64,000 nt of DNA, from positions 124,001-188,000 of the forward strand of contig NZ_JAZHBO010000001.1 in the NCBI RefSeq assembly GCF_036541335.1. The letters are read 5' to 3'. The notes under the pieces are model-generated. The model was given only the letters and a program-made list of their open reading frames with translations. It was not told where the DNA came from and ran no database searches. This document shows positions 44,958 through 54,222 of this stretch, piece after piece (the stretch's first letter is position 1; the number at the start of each line of letters is the position of its first letter). The position numbers were made by a program, and so were the translations under genes. This DNA comes from Aquilutibacter rugosus. Its GTDB lineage: Bacteria > Pseudomonadota > Gammaproteobacteria > Xanthomonadales > Xanthomonadaceae.

Positions 44958-45719
44958 TTAGAGTTTGTAACCCGAGTGGATGGCTACAATGCCGGCCGAC
45001 AGATTCTTGTAATGGCAGCGCTCAAAGCCGGCCTGTTCCATCATCTGCATCAGTTCCTTTTGCGGCGGATGCTTGCGAATCGATTCGGCCAGATAACGAT
45101 AGCTGTCCGAGTCTTTGGCAAACAGTTCGCCAAGGCGCGGCAGCACCTGGAACGAATGGAAATCATAGATGGGCTTGAACCACTCTTGCGTGACCTCGGA
45201 AAATTCGAGCACGCGGGCTTGACCACCGGGCTTGAGCACGCGAAACATCTCGCGCAGCGCCTGATCTTTATCCGTCACGTTACGCAGGCCGAAGGCGATG
45301 GTCACCAGTTCAAAGCTGTTATCCGGGAACGGCAGATGCTCGGCATTGACTTGCGTGTATTCAAAACCGGCGACTTTGCCCTTGTTGATCATGCGATCAC
45401 GACCGACCTTGAGCATGTCGCCGTTGATATCGCCCAACACGATGGTGCCGGTATCACCGACGCGGTCGCGCAGCAGCAAGGCAATATCACCGGTACCGCC
45501 GGCCAGATCGAGAACTTTGTCGCCGGGTTTGACCTGCGCGGTGGCGGTGAAATACCGTTTCCAGACGCGATGGATGCCCAGGGACATCAGGTCATTCATC
45601 AGGTCATAGTTGCCGGCAACGCTGGAAAACACGCCGGCGACTAACTTTTGCTTTTCCTTGGCGTCTACATCTTTAAAGCCAAAGTGGGTCTTGCCCTGTT
45701 CGTACGGATTCTCGCTCAT
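44958..45719 (-). CDS. ubiE: Ubiquinone/menaquinone biosynthesis C-methyltransferase
   Basis: 253 residues. Class I SAM methyltransferase: VFSSVAGNYDLMNDLMSLG, LDLAGGTGDIALLL (SAM motif I), FGLRNVTDK and PGGQARVLEFS. Methylates the ring of demethylated quinone precursors. ATG at 45719 (MSENPYEQGKTHFGF); the open frame beyond is not conserved. Confidence 0.96.
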   Translation of the reverse strand: MSENPYEQGKTHFGFKDVDAKEKQKLVAGVFSSVAGNYDLMNDLMSLGIHRVWKRYFTATAQVKPGDKVLDLAGGTGDIALLLRDRVGDTGTIVLGDINGDMLKVGRDRMINKGKVAGFEYTQVNAEHLPFPDNSFELVTIAFGLRNVTDKDQALREMFRVLKPGGQARVLEFSEVTQEWFKPIYDFHSFQVLPRLGELFAKDSDSYRYLAESIRKHPPQKELMQMMEQAGFERCHYKNLSAGIVAIHSGYKL

Positions 45720-45765
45720 GCGTGAATTATGCCGTATAAACTGCCGGACTGAGTGACCATGGGCC

Positions 45766-47151
45766 TTACAGGATGTATCTCGACAGGTCCGGATCCTGCA
45801 CCAGCTCACCCAGATAGCGGTCCACATAGGCGCGGTCAAACTCGACTTGCGAGCCCCCGCGATCCGAGGCCTCAAAGCTCAAGGTATCGAGCAGCCGCTC
45901 CAGTACGGTGTGCAGACGACGCGCACCGATATTCTCCTGGCGTTCGTTCACCAGCGCCGCAATTTCGGCGATGCGGTCAATGGCATCGGTCGTAAACGTC
46001 AAGGTCACGCCTTCGGTCTGCAGGAGTGCCTGATATTGCGTGGTCAGAGCGGCCTTGGGCTCGGTCAGGATCCGCACAAAGTCATCCTTGCTCAGCGCAC
46101 CCAGCTCCACACGAATCGGGAATCGCCCTTGCAGTTCGGGGATCAGATCGCTGGGCTTGGCCAAATGGAAGGCGCCGCTGGCAATGAACAGGATGTGGTC
46201 GGTTTTCACCGGGCCGTATTTGGTCGAAACGGTCGAGCCCTCGACCAGCGGCAGCAGATCCCGTTGCACACCCTCGCGCGAGACATCGCCACCGCCGACG
46301 TTTTCGCCGCGTTTGGCGACCTTATCAATTTCGTCAATAAAGACAATGCCATGCTGCTCCGTCGCCTCAATGGCAGCGGCGCGAATGTCGTCCTCGTTGA
46401 TCAGGCGGGCGGCTTCGTCTTCGATCAGTTGAGCGCGCGCGGCCTTGATGGTCATCTTGCGCTTGCGTTGCTGATTCTGGCCCATTTGCGAGAACATCTG
46501 ACGCAGCTGCTGGCCCATCTCTTCCATGCCCGGCGGCGTCAGGATGTCCATGCCACCCGTACCCATCGCGGTCTCAATCTCGATCTCGCGTTCGTCCAGC
46601 GCACCGGTGCGCAGCTGACGACGCAGTTTGTTGCGTGTGCTGTCGGGGTTGGAGTCGGCATCTGGCGCCACGTCGACGGCATTCGCATCGAACGCACCGG
46701 GCTGCACGTATTTGGGCTGCGGCAACAGCGCGTCGAGGATGCGATCCTCGGCTCGGTCTTCGGCCTTGGTGCGCACATGCACCTTGGCCTGGTCGCGATA
46801 CAGCTTGACGGCCGTATCCACCAGATCCCGCACGATCTGCTCCACGTCCTTGCCGACATAACCGACCTCGGTAAAGCGTGTGGCCTCAACCTTGACGAAG
46901 GGCGCATTGGCCAAGGTAGCCAAGCGACGCGCAATCTCGGTCTTGCCGACGCCGGTCGGACCGATCATCAGAATGTTCTTGGGCATCACTTCGTTGCGCA
47001 GATCATCATCGAGCTGCGCACGGCGCCAGCGATTACGCAGGGCAATGGCTACCGCACGCTTGGCCGACTTCTGGCCAATGATGTGACGATCGAGCTCCTC
47101 GACGATTTCGCGCGGAGTCATGATGGCGTTGGTTTGAGTTAGAGAATTCAC
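45766..47151 (-). CDS. hslU: ATP-dependent protease ATPase subunit HslU
   Basis: 461 residues. AAA+ unfoldase of the HslUV protease: MIGPTGVGKTEIARR (Walker A), HGIVFIDEIDKVAKR (Walker B), an I-domain insert (about 140-230) and the C-terminal sensor-2 GARRLHTVLERLL. GTG at 47151 overlaps the hslV stop as GTGA, which suggests coupling; the internal ATG at 47121 (MTPREIVEEL) is the classical start and an alternative. Ends in SRYIL, the C-terminal residues that dock into HslV. Confidence 0.96.
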   Translation of the reverse strand: MNSLTQTNAIMTPREIVEELDRHIIGQKSAKRAVAIALRNRWRRAQLDDDLRNEVMPKNILMIGPTGVGKTEIARRLATLANAPFVKVEATRFTEVGYVGKDVEQIVRDLVDTAVKLYRDQAKVHVRTKAEDRAEDRILDALLPQPKYVQPGAFDANAVDVAPDADSNPDSTRNKLRRQLRTGALDEREIEIETAMGTGGMDILTPPGMEEMGQQLRQMFSQMGQNQQRKRKMTIKAARAQLIEDEAARLINEDDIRAAAIEATEQHGIVFIDEIDKVAKRGENVGGGDVSREGVQRDLLPLVEGSTVSTKYGPVKTDHILFIASGAFHLAKPSDLIPELQGRFPIRVELGALSKDDFVRILTEPKAALTTQYQALLQTEGVTLTFTTDAIDRIAEIAALVNERQENIGARRLHTVLERLLDTLSFEASDRGGSQVEFDRAYVDRYLGELVQDPDLSRYIL

Positions 47152-47687
47152 AGCGTTTCAATGACCACGTTGGTATTGGTGTAAATGCAGACTTCGCCTG
47201 CAATACGAATCGATTCCTCGGCCATGGCGCGGGCATCGAGATCGGTATGCTTCATCAGTGCACGGGCTGCGCTCAGGGCATACATGCCGCCCGAACCGAT
47301 GGCGATGATGCCGTCCTCGGGTTCAATCACATCGCCGTTGCCACTGATCACCAGCGAGGTCTCGCGATCGGCCACTGCCAGCAGCGCCTCTAACTTGCCG
47401 AAGCGCCGTTCGGTGCGCCAGTCTTTGGCCATCTCCACAGCAGCGCGGGTCAGCTGACCGTGCTTTTCGAGCTTGGCCTCGAACAGTTCGAACAGGGTGA
47501 AGGCATCGGCGGCTGCACCGGCAAATCCGGCCAGCACCTGGCCATCACGGCCCAGTCGGCGAATCTTGCGGGCATTGCCCTTCATCACGGTGTGGCCAAG
47601 CGTGACCTGACCGTCGCCGGCAATGGCGACTTGACCGTTGCGACGAACACTGACAATGGTGGTGGCGTGAAAAACAGTAGGGTCCAT
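47148..47687 (-). CDS. hslV: ATP-dependent protease peptidase subunit HslV
   Basis: 179 residues. Proteasome-beta-like threonine peptidase. The mature N-terminal Thr is probably Thr9, in ATTIVSVRRNGQ, so an eight-residue propeptide is cut off, as in other xanthomonads. GDGQVTLGHTVMKGNARKIRRL is the family core. Overlaps hslU by 4 bases. Confidence 0.96.
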   Translation of the reverse strand: MDPTVFHATTIVSVRRNGQVAIAGDGQVTLGHTVMKGNARKIRRLGRDGQVLAGFAGAAADAFTLFELFEAKLEKHGQLTRAAVEMAKDWRTERRFGKLEALLAVADRETSLVISGNGDVIEPEDGIIAIGSGGMYALSAARALMKHTDLDARAMAEESIRIAGEVCIYTNTNVVIETL

Positions 47688-47791
47688 AACGGCGCTATGA
47701 CTTTCGCATTGATTGAACCCTAGTACTGGGGCTCGCCGTGAAACAAATCAAGCGTCGCTGTTCAGGCGGCTATCAACCGCTTGCGTTCCGT

Positions 47792-48754
47792 TTAGGATTT
47801 GTCCGGTTTGCGACGCGCGCGCGGATGGGCCTCGTCATAGACTTTGGCCAAATGCTGGAAGTCGAGATGCGTATAGATCTGCGTGGTGGCGATATCGGCA
47901 TGGCCAAGCAGCTCCTGCACGCCGCGCAGATCGCCGGATGATTCCAGAATGTGACTGGCAAAGCTATGCCGCAGCAAATGCGGATGCACGCGCTTAAACA
48001 GCCCCTGCCGGCGTGCCAGCTGCGCCAGGCGAATCTGCACCGCTCGCGAGGTAATCGGGCGTGTCAGGTCACGCCCGGGAAACACATACCCTGCCCCGGT
48101 CGCCGCTTGCGTATCGGCACCGCGGGTCGCCAGCAATTCGCTGCGCCATTCCAGCAACGCGGCCGTTGCGTGCGAGCCCAAGGGCACCACGCGCTGCTTG
48201 GATCCTTTACCGGTGACGGAGACGAGACGGTCTTCGAGATCCAGCTGCGGCCAGGTCAGGTTGCACAGCTCACTAACGCGCAAGCCCGATGAATACAGCA
48301 ACTCGAGCAAGGCGCGGTCGCGGACGCCAAGGGTGCCTTCGACCGGGATTTCGACTAGCGCTTTGGCCTCGTCAGGATCGAGTACTTGCGGCAACTTGCG
48401 CGCCGCTTTGGGTGCACGCACGGCGGCGGCCGGATTGATCTTTAACTCGCCGCGACGCAGTAGCCAATCAAAGAAACTGCGACTGGCGCTTAAATGGCGT
48501 TGAATACTCTTGGCCGATAAACCGCGGCGATTTTCGTGCGCTAGATACGCGCGCACCACGGCGGCATCCACTTGTTGCCAATCGACCGGCGTGACCGCAG
48601 TCGCTTCAACGGAATCGTCACCGGCATCCTCACCGGCGACAAATCGCGTCAGGGTCAGCAGATCACGGCTGTATGCATCGAGCGTGTGGGCAGAGAGCTG
48701 CCGTTCCACGCGCAGGAACTCTAAAAAGCGTGCAACGGTCGGATCAAGTGTCAT
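47792..48754 (-). CDS. xerC: Tyrosine recombinase XerC
   Basis: 320 residues. Resolves chromosome dimers at dif with XerD. N-terminal SAM-like DNA-binding part (RVERQLSAHTLDAYSRDL) with an insert of about 20 residues (GDDSVEATAVT), and the catalytic domain with Arg in SGLRVSEL, Lys in KGSKQR, HLLRHSFASH, and HADIATTQIYTHLD with the nucleophilic Tyr. ATG at 48754 overlaps the DUF484 gene by 11 bases. Confidence 0.95.
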   Translation of the reverse strand: MTLDPTVARFLEFLRVERQLSAHTLDAYSRDLLTLTRFVAGEDAGDDSVEATAVTPVDWQQVDAAVVRAYLAHENRRGLSAKSIQRHLSASRSFFDWLLRRGELKINPAAAVRAPKAARKLPQVLDPDEAKALVEIPVEGTLGVRDRALLELLYSSGLRVSELCNLTWPQLDLEDRLVSVTGKGSKQRVVPLGSHATAALLEWRSELLATRGADTQAATGAGYVFPGRDLTRPITSRAVQIRLAQLARRQGLFKRVHPHLLRHSFASHILESSGDLRGVQELLGHADIATTQIYTHLDFQHLAKVYDEAHPRARRKPDKS

Positions 48755-49418
48755 GCCGCGACAGAATGACCGGAATCGCTTCGGCCAGCAGATCCAGGAA
48801 CAGCGTTCCCATGCCCGGATAGAAGCGATTGGCATCATGGCTACCAATGGCGAGCAGGCCCGCAGAGCCTAGCGACAGCAGCGCCGACGATTGCACTTGC
48901 GAAGCCAATTCCGGCCCGTACAGCAGCTCCTGCTTGTCGGGATTCAGGCGGCCGCAAATCGGGTCGCCGCCCGCAATGAGATCGCGGAACGAGGCCAAGG
49001 CCGCGGAGTCACGGGCAATATGCCGATGCCAGGGTTCCTGTTCGAGGCCGGCAACCGCTTCGAACGAGATCGTACGCACAACGGATGCATTGAAATCCTC
49101 AGTCAGCGAAGCGGCCAAGGTGCGCCACACATCCGCCGCCGAGTCGGCTCGCACCAGCGCCAGGGTCAGGCGATGCATGAAGCGCGTGAGCTGTTCGTTC
49201 TGCTGCGCCACGCCGTAGAGGTCCTGCAGACGACGCGACAGATCACGGTTCTTTTCGCGCAGGATTTCGAGCTGATAGCTCGCCAATGACGAAGTGGTGC
49301 CGGTGCTACGCGGAATCACTATGGACTGCACCAGATCGGGATACTGCTGCAGGAACTCCGGATGTTGTCGGATCCATGCAGCCACTTCGTGGCCGGCTAA
49401 TTCCTGCACGTCACTCAT
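48744..49418 (-). CDS. DUF484-family GAF-like protein
   Basis: 224 residues. N-terminal VAAWIRQHPEFLQQYPDL is the family hallmark; a coiled coil (about 45-75) and a GAF-like domain follow. Regularly found between dapF and xerC in gammaproteobacteria; function unknown. Overlaps dapF by 4 bases. Confidence 0.92.
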   Translation of the reverse strand: MSDVQELAGHEVAAWIRQHPEFLQQYPDLVQSIVIPRSTGTTSSLASYQLEILREKNRDLSRRLQDLYGVAQQNEQLTRFMHRLTLALVRADSAADVWRTLAASLTEDFNASVVRTISFEAVAGLEQEPWHRHIARDSAALASFRDLIAGGDPICGRLNPDKQELLYGPELASQVQSSALLSLGSAGLLAIGSHDANRFYPGMGTLFLDLLAEAIPVILSRHDT

Positions 49419-50242
49419 ACGATCAATTCACCTTGAAAAACAAATGCGGTCGGTCCGCTCATCCGTATCGGCTGATCATCGGCGGGCCATTCAATCTGCA
49501 GTCGGCCACCGGGCAACGCCACCGAAACCTTACGATCCAGCATGTCACGTCGCACCAGGGCCGCCACCGCAGCGCAAGCGCCACTGCCGCAGGCCAACGT
49601 TTCACCGGCGCCGCGCTCATACACGCGCAGATACAGTTCATTACGGCTCACCACCTGGGCAAAACCGACATTGACCGATTGCGGAAACAGCGGCGAGATC
49701 TGCATCGCATCGCCCACTTCCATCACATCGGCCATAAACGCTTCGGGCACGACAATCACGGCGTGCGGATTGCCCATAGACACCGCAGAAAACTCAAAAT
49801 CCCTGAACGGGTACGTCAGCGCCTCGTGCTCAATCTGCGCGCCCAACGGCACCTGCCGCGGATCAAACGAAGGCACGCCCATCGCCACTTGGTAATAGCC
49901 CTTACCCAGCGGCAGGACCTCGTGCAGGCCGGCGGGACTGGACAGTACGAAGGGTTCCCCGGCAGGCAGCTGCAACTCGCGCTCGACCCAGGCCGCGACA
50001 CAACGGGCGCCGTTGCCGCATTGGCCGGCAATGCTGCCATCGCTATTCCAGATGCGGTACGAGGCCACAGTACCCGGCTCGACCGGATCCTCGATGCTGA
50101 TGATCTGATCGCAGCCAACGCCAAAATGCCGGTCGCCCAGCTTTTGCGTTACGGCGCGCGATGGCGGTTCGGCACCGCCACGCAGATCGAGCATGACAAA
50201 GTCATTGCCCGCGCCATGCATCTTGTCAAAGCGCAGACCCAC
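49415..50242 (-). CDS. dapF: Diaminopimelate epimerase
   Basis: 275 residues. Converts LL- to meso-diaminopimelate for lysine and peptidoglycan. KMHGAGNDFVMLD at the N-terminus and the two catalytic cysteines in GQCGNGARC and ACGSGACAA. Operon with the lptM gene (11 bases upstream) and DUF484. Confidence 0.96.
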   Translation of the reverse strand: MGLRFDKMHGAGNDFVMLDLRGGAEPPSRAVTQKLGDRHFGVGCDQIISIEDPVEPGTVASYRIWNSDGSIAGQCGNGARCVAAWVERELQLPAGEPFVLSSPAGLHEVLPLGKGYYQVAMGVPSFDPRQVPLGAQIEHEALTYPFRDFEFSAVSMGNPHAVIVVPEAFMADVMEVGDAMQISPLFPQSVNVGFAQVVSRNELYLRVYERGAGETLACGSGACAAVAALVRRDMLDRKVSVALPGGRLQIEWPADDQPIRMSGPTAFVFQGELIV

Positions 50243-50253
50243 GGCGATAACCC

Positions 50254-50505
50254 TTAGCGCGCCGCAGGCGGCTTGGGCGCGCTGGCCTCGGCCGGCGGCG
50301 TGTCATTGGTCTCGGTCGGCGCATCGGCCGGTGCGGGCGGTGTCACCAGGGGCTCATCACCGGTGAACTCCGGCGGACCCGGCGGCAGTTGCGATACCGG
50401 CGGATGATCCGGCAGAAACAGCGGGCCTTTGTTACCGCAGGCCGACAGACCGGCCGTCAGCAGTGCGGCGGCGATCACGATCAAAAATGGCGTTTTGCGA
50501 GTCAT
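50254..50505 (-). CDS. lptM: LPS-translocon maturation lipoprotein LptM (YifL-like)
   Basis: 83 residues. Signal peptide with lipobox LSAC followed by GNKGPLFLP, the exact LptM start, then a Pro/Ala-rich tail. LptM assists disulfide formation in LptD at the outer membrane. ATG at 50505 is used; an upstream ATG at 50562 would add a His-rich leader and lose the signal peptide. Confidence 0.9.
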   Translation of the reverse strand: MTRKTPFLIVIAAALLTAGLSACGNKGPLFLPDHPPVSQLPPGPPEFTGDEPLVTPPAPADAPTETNDTPPAEASAPKPPAAR

Positions 50506-50558
50506 GCGCCAAAGTGTAACCGTCTTAGCGTGGCCGTGCCCGTGATCCAGGTCCGAAC

Positions 50559-52718
50559 TCATTGCGAAATGCCCAGTTGATTCAGCATAAAGCTGTACAT
50601 TTCGGCCTGCTCGCGATAGCGACGGAAGCGGCCGGATTTACCGCCGTGACCGGCTTCCATATTGGTGCGGAACACGACCGGCTTGCCCGAGGTATTCACG
50701 CCGCGCAGGCGCGCCACATATTTGGCAGGCTCCCAGTACTGCACTTGCGAGTCCCACAGTCCAGTACCCACAAACATCGAAGGATAAGCCTGCTTTTTCA
50801 GATTGTCGTACGGCGAGTAGCTGAGCATGTAGTCGTAGTACTTCTTTTGCTCGGGATTGCCCCACTCGTCGTATTCGTTCGTGGTCAACGGAATCGAGGG
50901 ATCGAGCATGGTGGTGACCACATCGACAAACGGCACCTGCGACAGAATGACGTTGTATTTTTCCGGCGCCATGTTGGCCACGGCGCCCATCAGCAGGCCG
51001 CCGGCACTGCCGCCGTAAGCCGCGACGCGATCCTTGGCCGCATAGCCCTCTTTCACCAGCATGTCCGTGACATCAATGAAATCGGTAAAGGTGTTCTTTT
51101 TCTGCAGCAGCTTGCCGGTTTCGTACCAGCTGCGGCCCATCTCTTCGCCACCGCGGATGTGCGCGAGTGCGTACACCATGCCGCGATCTACTAGGCTCAC
51201 GGCGGTCAGGTTAAAGTTCGGATCGGTCGAGGAACCGTACGATCCGTAGGCATACTGCAGCAGGGCCGCGGTGCCATCGGGCTTAAAGCCCTTGCGGTAC
51301 ACCACAGTCACGGGGACTTTGACGCCATCGCGTGCGGTGGCCCACAGGCGACGGGTCTCGTACTTGCTGCTGTCGTAACCGATCACCGGCTGTTGCTTGA
51401 GCAGCTTGCGCTCGCCTGTGCGACGGTTGAGTTCATACGTAGTCGCCGGCGTCGTCAGCGAGGTATAGCTGTAACGCAGCCATTCGCTCTCGGGTTCCGA
51501 GTTGGTGGCCAGGCCCATGCTGTAGGCATCTTCGTCGGCCTGCACATACTGTTCGCGACCATCGTTATACAGCAGGCGCAGGCGCTCCAGCCCATTGCTG
51601 CGCTCGGCAATCGCTACCGAGTCATTGAACAGCTCAAAGCCCTCAATGAATACATCATCGCGTTCGGGCACCAAATCCTTCCACTCTTTGCGTGATGTCG
51701 CGTTCGATGGCGCCGTCACTATCTTAAAGTTCGTGGCCTTTTTGCCGTCGGCACCGGGTGCATTGGTGCGAATGACCCAACGGCCATCGAGATGGTCGGC
51801 ATCGTATTCGACATCGCGCTCGCGCTGGGCCAGCACGGTAAAGGTGCTCGGGTCATTGGCCGGAGCGCAGCGGTACTCGCTCGACACGGTGCTCGACACG
51901 CCAATGCAGATGAAACGGTCATCGCGAGTGCGCTCAACGCCCATGTAGAAGCTATCGTCGGTCTCGGTATACAGCACCGGATCGGCCGCCGGGTCGGTAC
52001 CCAGCAGGTGTTTGCGAATGCGGGTAGTCAGCAGTGTCTTGGGGTCGTTCTCGACATAGACCAATGTTTTGCTGTCATCGGCCCATACCAGATTCGGCGA
52101 GACGCCCTTGATCACATCGGGATAGATTTCGCCAGTCTTAAGATTCTTAAAACGAATGATGTACTGGCGGCGACCGACTTCGTCATCGGCGTAGGCCAGA
52201 ATCTCATTGTTCGGTGAGACTTGCAGATCGCCAACGTTGTAATAGCCCTTGTCTTTGGCCAACTCGTTGACATCGAGCAGGATTTCTTCGGGGGCGTCCA
52301 TGGTGCCGGCACGGCGGGCATGAATCGGATAATCCTGGCCTTGCGCATACCGCGTGTAATACCAGTAGCCGCGCTCACGGTACGGCACGCTGGAGTCGTC
52401 CTGCTTGATGCGATCGACGATCTCTTTATAGAGTTTGTCCTGCAGCGGTTTGAGCGGCTCCAGCACCTGATCGGCGTAGGCATTTTCGGCCTGCAGATAC
52501 GCCAGCATCTCGGGATTCTTGCGGGTGTCATCGCGCAGCCAGTAGAACTCATCGTTGCGTTCAGCGCCAAACGGCGCCTTGACGACATAAGGTTTGGATG
52601 CGACTACAGGCGGCTTTGCGGTATTCATAGGTGGCATTGAGTCCGGTTGCGCAGCTCGTGCACCAAACGCCGTCAACACGCTCACCATTCCGATGGCAAT
52701 GAATGCATATCGTTTCAC
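50559..52718 (-). CDS. ptrB: Oligopeptidase B-like S9 serine peptidase
   Basis: 719 residues. Signal peptide, beta-propeller (about 60-430) and alpha/beta-hydrolase domain with the nucleophile in YGGSAGGLLMG, Asp in the MFVGTGLWDSQVQYWEPAKY region and His in EAGHGGKSGR. Cuts peptides after basic residues in the family. The signal peptide is an extra compared with cytosolic PtrB of E. coli and suggests periplasmic work. Confidence 0.92.
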   Translation of the reverse strand: MKRYAFIAIGMVSVLTAFGARAAQPDSMPPMNTAKPPVVASKPYVVKAPFGAERNDEFYWLRDDTRKNPEMLAYLQAENAYADQVLEPLKPLQDKLYKEIVDRIKQDDSSVPYRERGYWYYTRYAQGQDYPIHARRAGTMDAPEEILLDVNELAKDKGYYNVGDLQVSPNNEILAYADDEVGRRQYIIRFKNLKTGEIYPDVIKGVSPNLVWADDSKTLVYVENDPKTLLTTRIRKHLLGTDPAADPVLYTETDDSFYMGVERTRDDRFICIGVSSTVSSEYRCAPANDPSTFTVLAQRERDVEYDADHLDGRWVIRTNAPGADGKKATNFKIVTAPSNATSRKEWKDLVPERDDVFIEGFELFNDSVAIAERSNGLERLRLLYNDGREQYVQADEDAYSMGLATNSEPESEWLRYSYTSLTTPATTYELNRRTGERKLLKQQPVIGYDSSKYETRRLWATARDGVKVPVTVVYRKGFKPDGTAALLQYAYGSYGSSTDPNFNLTAVSLVDRGMVYALAHIRGGEEMGRSWYETGKLLQKKNTFTDFIDVTDMLVKEGYAAKDRVAAYGGSAGGLLMGAVANMAPEKYNVILSQVPFVDVVTTMLDPSIPLTTNEYDEWGNPEQKKYYDYMLSYSPYDNLKKQAYPSMFVGTGLWDSQVQYWEPAKYVARLRGVNTSGKPVVFRTNMEAGHGGKSGRFRRYREQAEMYSFMLNQLGISQ

Positions 52719-52809
52719 GCAGAACTCCGCTTAATCAGGGAGTCTCCATGATACAAGCATGCGGCGCCCCACCGCTCGCCACGCGGCAGGACGCCAGCCC
52801 GTCAGCTCT

Positions 52810-54030
52810 TTAGCGTGCTATTTGGTCCACAACGGACTTGTTCATGACCGAAATTGCATCGCCGACGACCTGCGGGTACTGCGGCGCAGTATCGACCGCG
52901 CGTCGCACTGTCATGCTGGTATGCATGCCACCGCCGGTGCCCAATGCGATCAGGCCGCTGACCACGGCGCCGGTCACGTTGGCTGCAATATCACCACCGG
53001 TGGTGACATTCCGGACGCCGGCAATGGCCGGGCCCTGTGCCTCAACCGGATTATTGAGCAAAATAGCGTTGCCGGAATCGGGGCGCCGTACCTCGATGCG
53101 CGTATCGGTCGGCACAAAGACCGGCGCAAACGTAGCGGACACCTTGGCGGTATCGCTACCGGCGATCTTATTCAGGAAGCCTCCGCCACTGCCTTCGATC
53201 TCGGCAAAGGTCAGCGTGAAAGTCACATCGAGCAAGGTGGCATTGAGCGCCTTGGCCAGTGCGGTCTGCGCTTGGCTGTCACCGGCGGCATCCATGGTGC
53301 TTGTGATACCGCTTGCTAGTTTTGCCAGACCGCTGGCTTGTCCTGCCAGACCACCTAGCCGACCCAATGAACCGCCAAAGCGTCCCAGCTTGCCAGTCAT
53401 TGCCGCAACCTGTGTTACCTGTCCGCCGGTGGCAATGGCGCCTGCAATGTCCTTGCCGTTGGGATCTTTGCCTTTACCACCCATAGGAAGTTTGATCAGC
53501 ATGTCGCGCGGCGTGTACATATAGCCCGCCGAATCGCCGTTTTGCACGGTCAGCAGTTGGACATTACCGATGCCGGGATCAGTCAAGCGCGACACGTCAC
53601 CGGCACTACGCAACTGATTACGGTCCAGTACCTGATAGCCACGTGCGCGCAGTTCGCTCTCGAGTTGTGTCAGCGCCTGCTCGGCCATTGCCGACAAGGC
53701 ATCATTGTCGAGTCCATGCAGTGTGTAATACGCGTTTACCGCTGCGGTGCTCTGATTTTGATTTCCAAGACCCGGTCGGGAACTGCCTCGCCCCGACGCC
53801 TCATTGATGATCACCACACGGTAACCGCTGACCACCACGCGGCTGCCCGGTGCGACTGTGGCACGCGAACCCGCCACCTTCCACGCCGTAGCCAACGCAC
53901 TTTGCGGCGTGCCGGCTTGCACGTTGATCGTGGCCGGGCCGGACGAACCAAACAGACCCGCATGAGCAGGCGCGCTGACCACTGCACAAAGAGCGAGAGT
54001 TATTGCAGCCAATTGCAAAGAACGACGCAT
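52810..54030 (-). CDS. Exported Gly-rich protein of unknown function
   Basis: 406 residues. Signal peptide (LAAITLALCAVVSAPAHA), then a domain with alternating strands (TVAPGSRVVVSGYRVVIINE, NAYYTLHGLDNDALSAM, QALTQLESELRARGYQVLD), a Gly/Leu-rich part (KLGRFGGSLGRLGGLAGQ, about 215-250) and a second beta-rich part (ATFAPVFVPTDTRIEVRRP). The pattern of helices packed on strands is slightly like CsgG-type envelope proteins, but no motif proves it. It diverges from the barrel gene, with a double palindrome between them, so the two are probably co-regulated. Confidence 0.72.
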   Translation of the reverse strand: MRRSLQLAAITLALCAVVSAPAHAGLFGSSGPATINVQAGTPQSALATAWKVAGSRATVAPGSRVVVSGYRVVIINEASGRGSSRPGLGNQNQSTAAVNAYYTLHGLDNDALSAMAEQALTQLESELRARGYQVLDRNQLRSAGDVSRLTDPGIGNVQLLTVQNGDSAGYMYTPRDMLIKLPMGGKGKDPNGKDIAGAIATGGQVTQVAAMTGKLGRFGGSLGRLGGLAGQASGLAKLASGITSTMDAAGDSQAQTALAKALNATLLDVTFTLTFAEIEGSGGGFLNKIAGSDTAKVSATFAPVFVPTDTRIEVRRPDSGNAILLNNPVEAQGPAIAGVRNVTTGGDIAANVTGAVVSGLIALGTGGGMHTSMTVRRAVDTAPQYPQVVGDAISVMNKSVVDQIAR

Positions 54031-54092
54031 GATGAAAATCCCTTGAATTAAACTACCTACAGGATATATAGACCAATCCGCGCGTGCCCAGC

Positions 54093-54127
54093 ATGACAAT
54101 GATTGTCATGATGACGATCACTGTCAT
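54093..54127. promoter_or_regulatory. Two 17-bp palindromes in the divergent promoter region
   Basis: Site 1 ATGACAATGATTGTCAT (54093-54109) is a perfect palindrome; site 2 ATGACGATCACTGTCAT (54111-54127) is a degenerate copy. Their centres are 18 bases apart, near two helical turns. The same box lies before the response-regulator gene at 61678. TGACAA-N3-TTGTCA resembles the CusR/CopR box (N2 in those). A TATATA at 54065-54070 for the minus gene lies about 25 bases from site 1; TTGACT at 54159 could serve the plus gene. Confidence 0.75.
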
Positions 54128-54222
54128 GCATCTCTATCCGAATCATTGCTGCAGTAGATTGACTGAACGACTAGCCTAGGGTACTTGGGCGTCGTGATTT
54201 CACTATTAATCGGAGATGGGAA

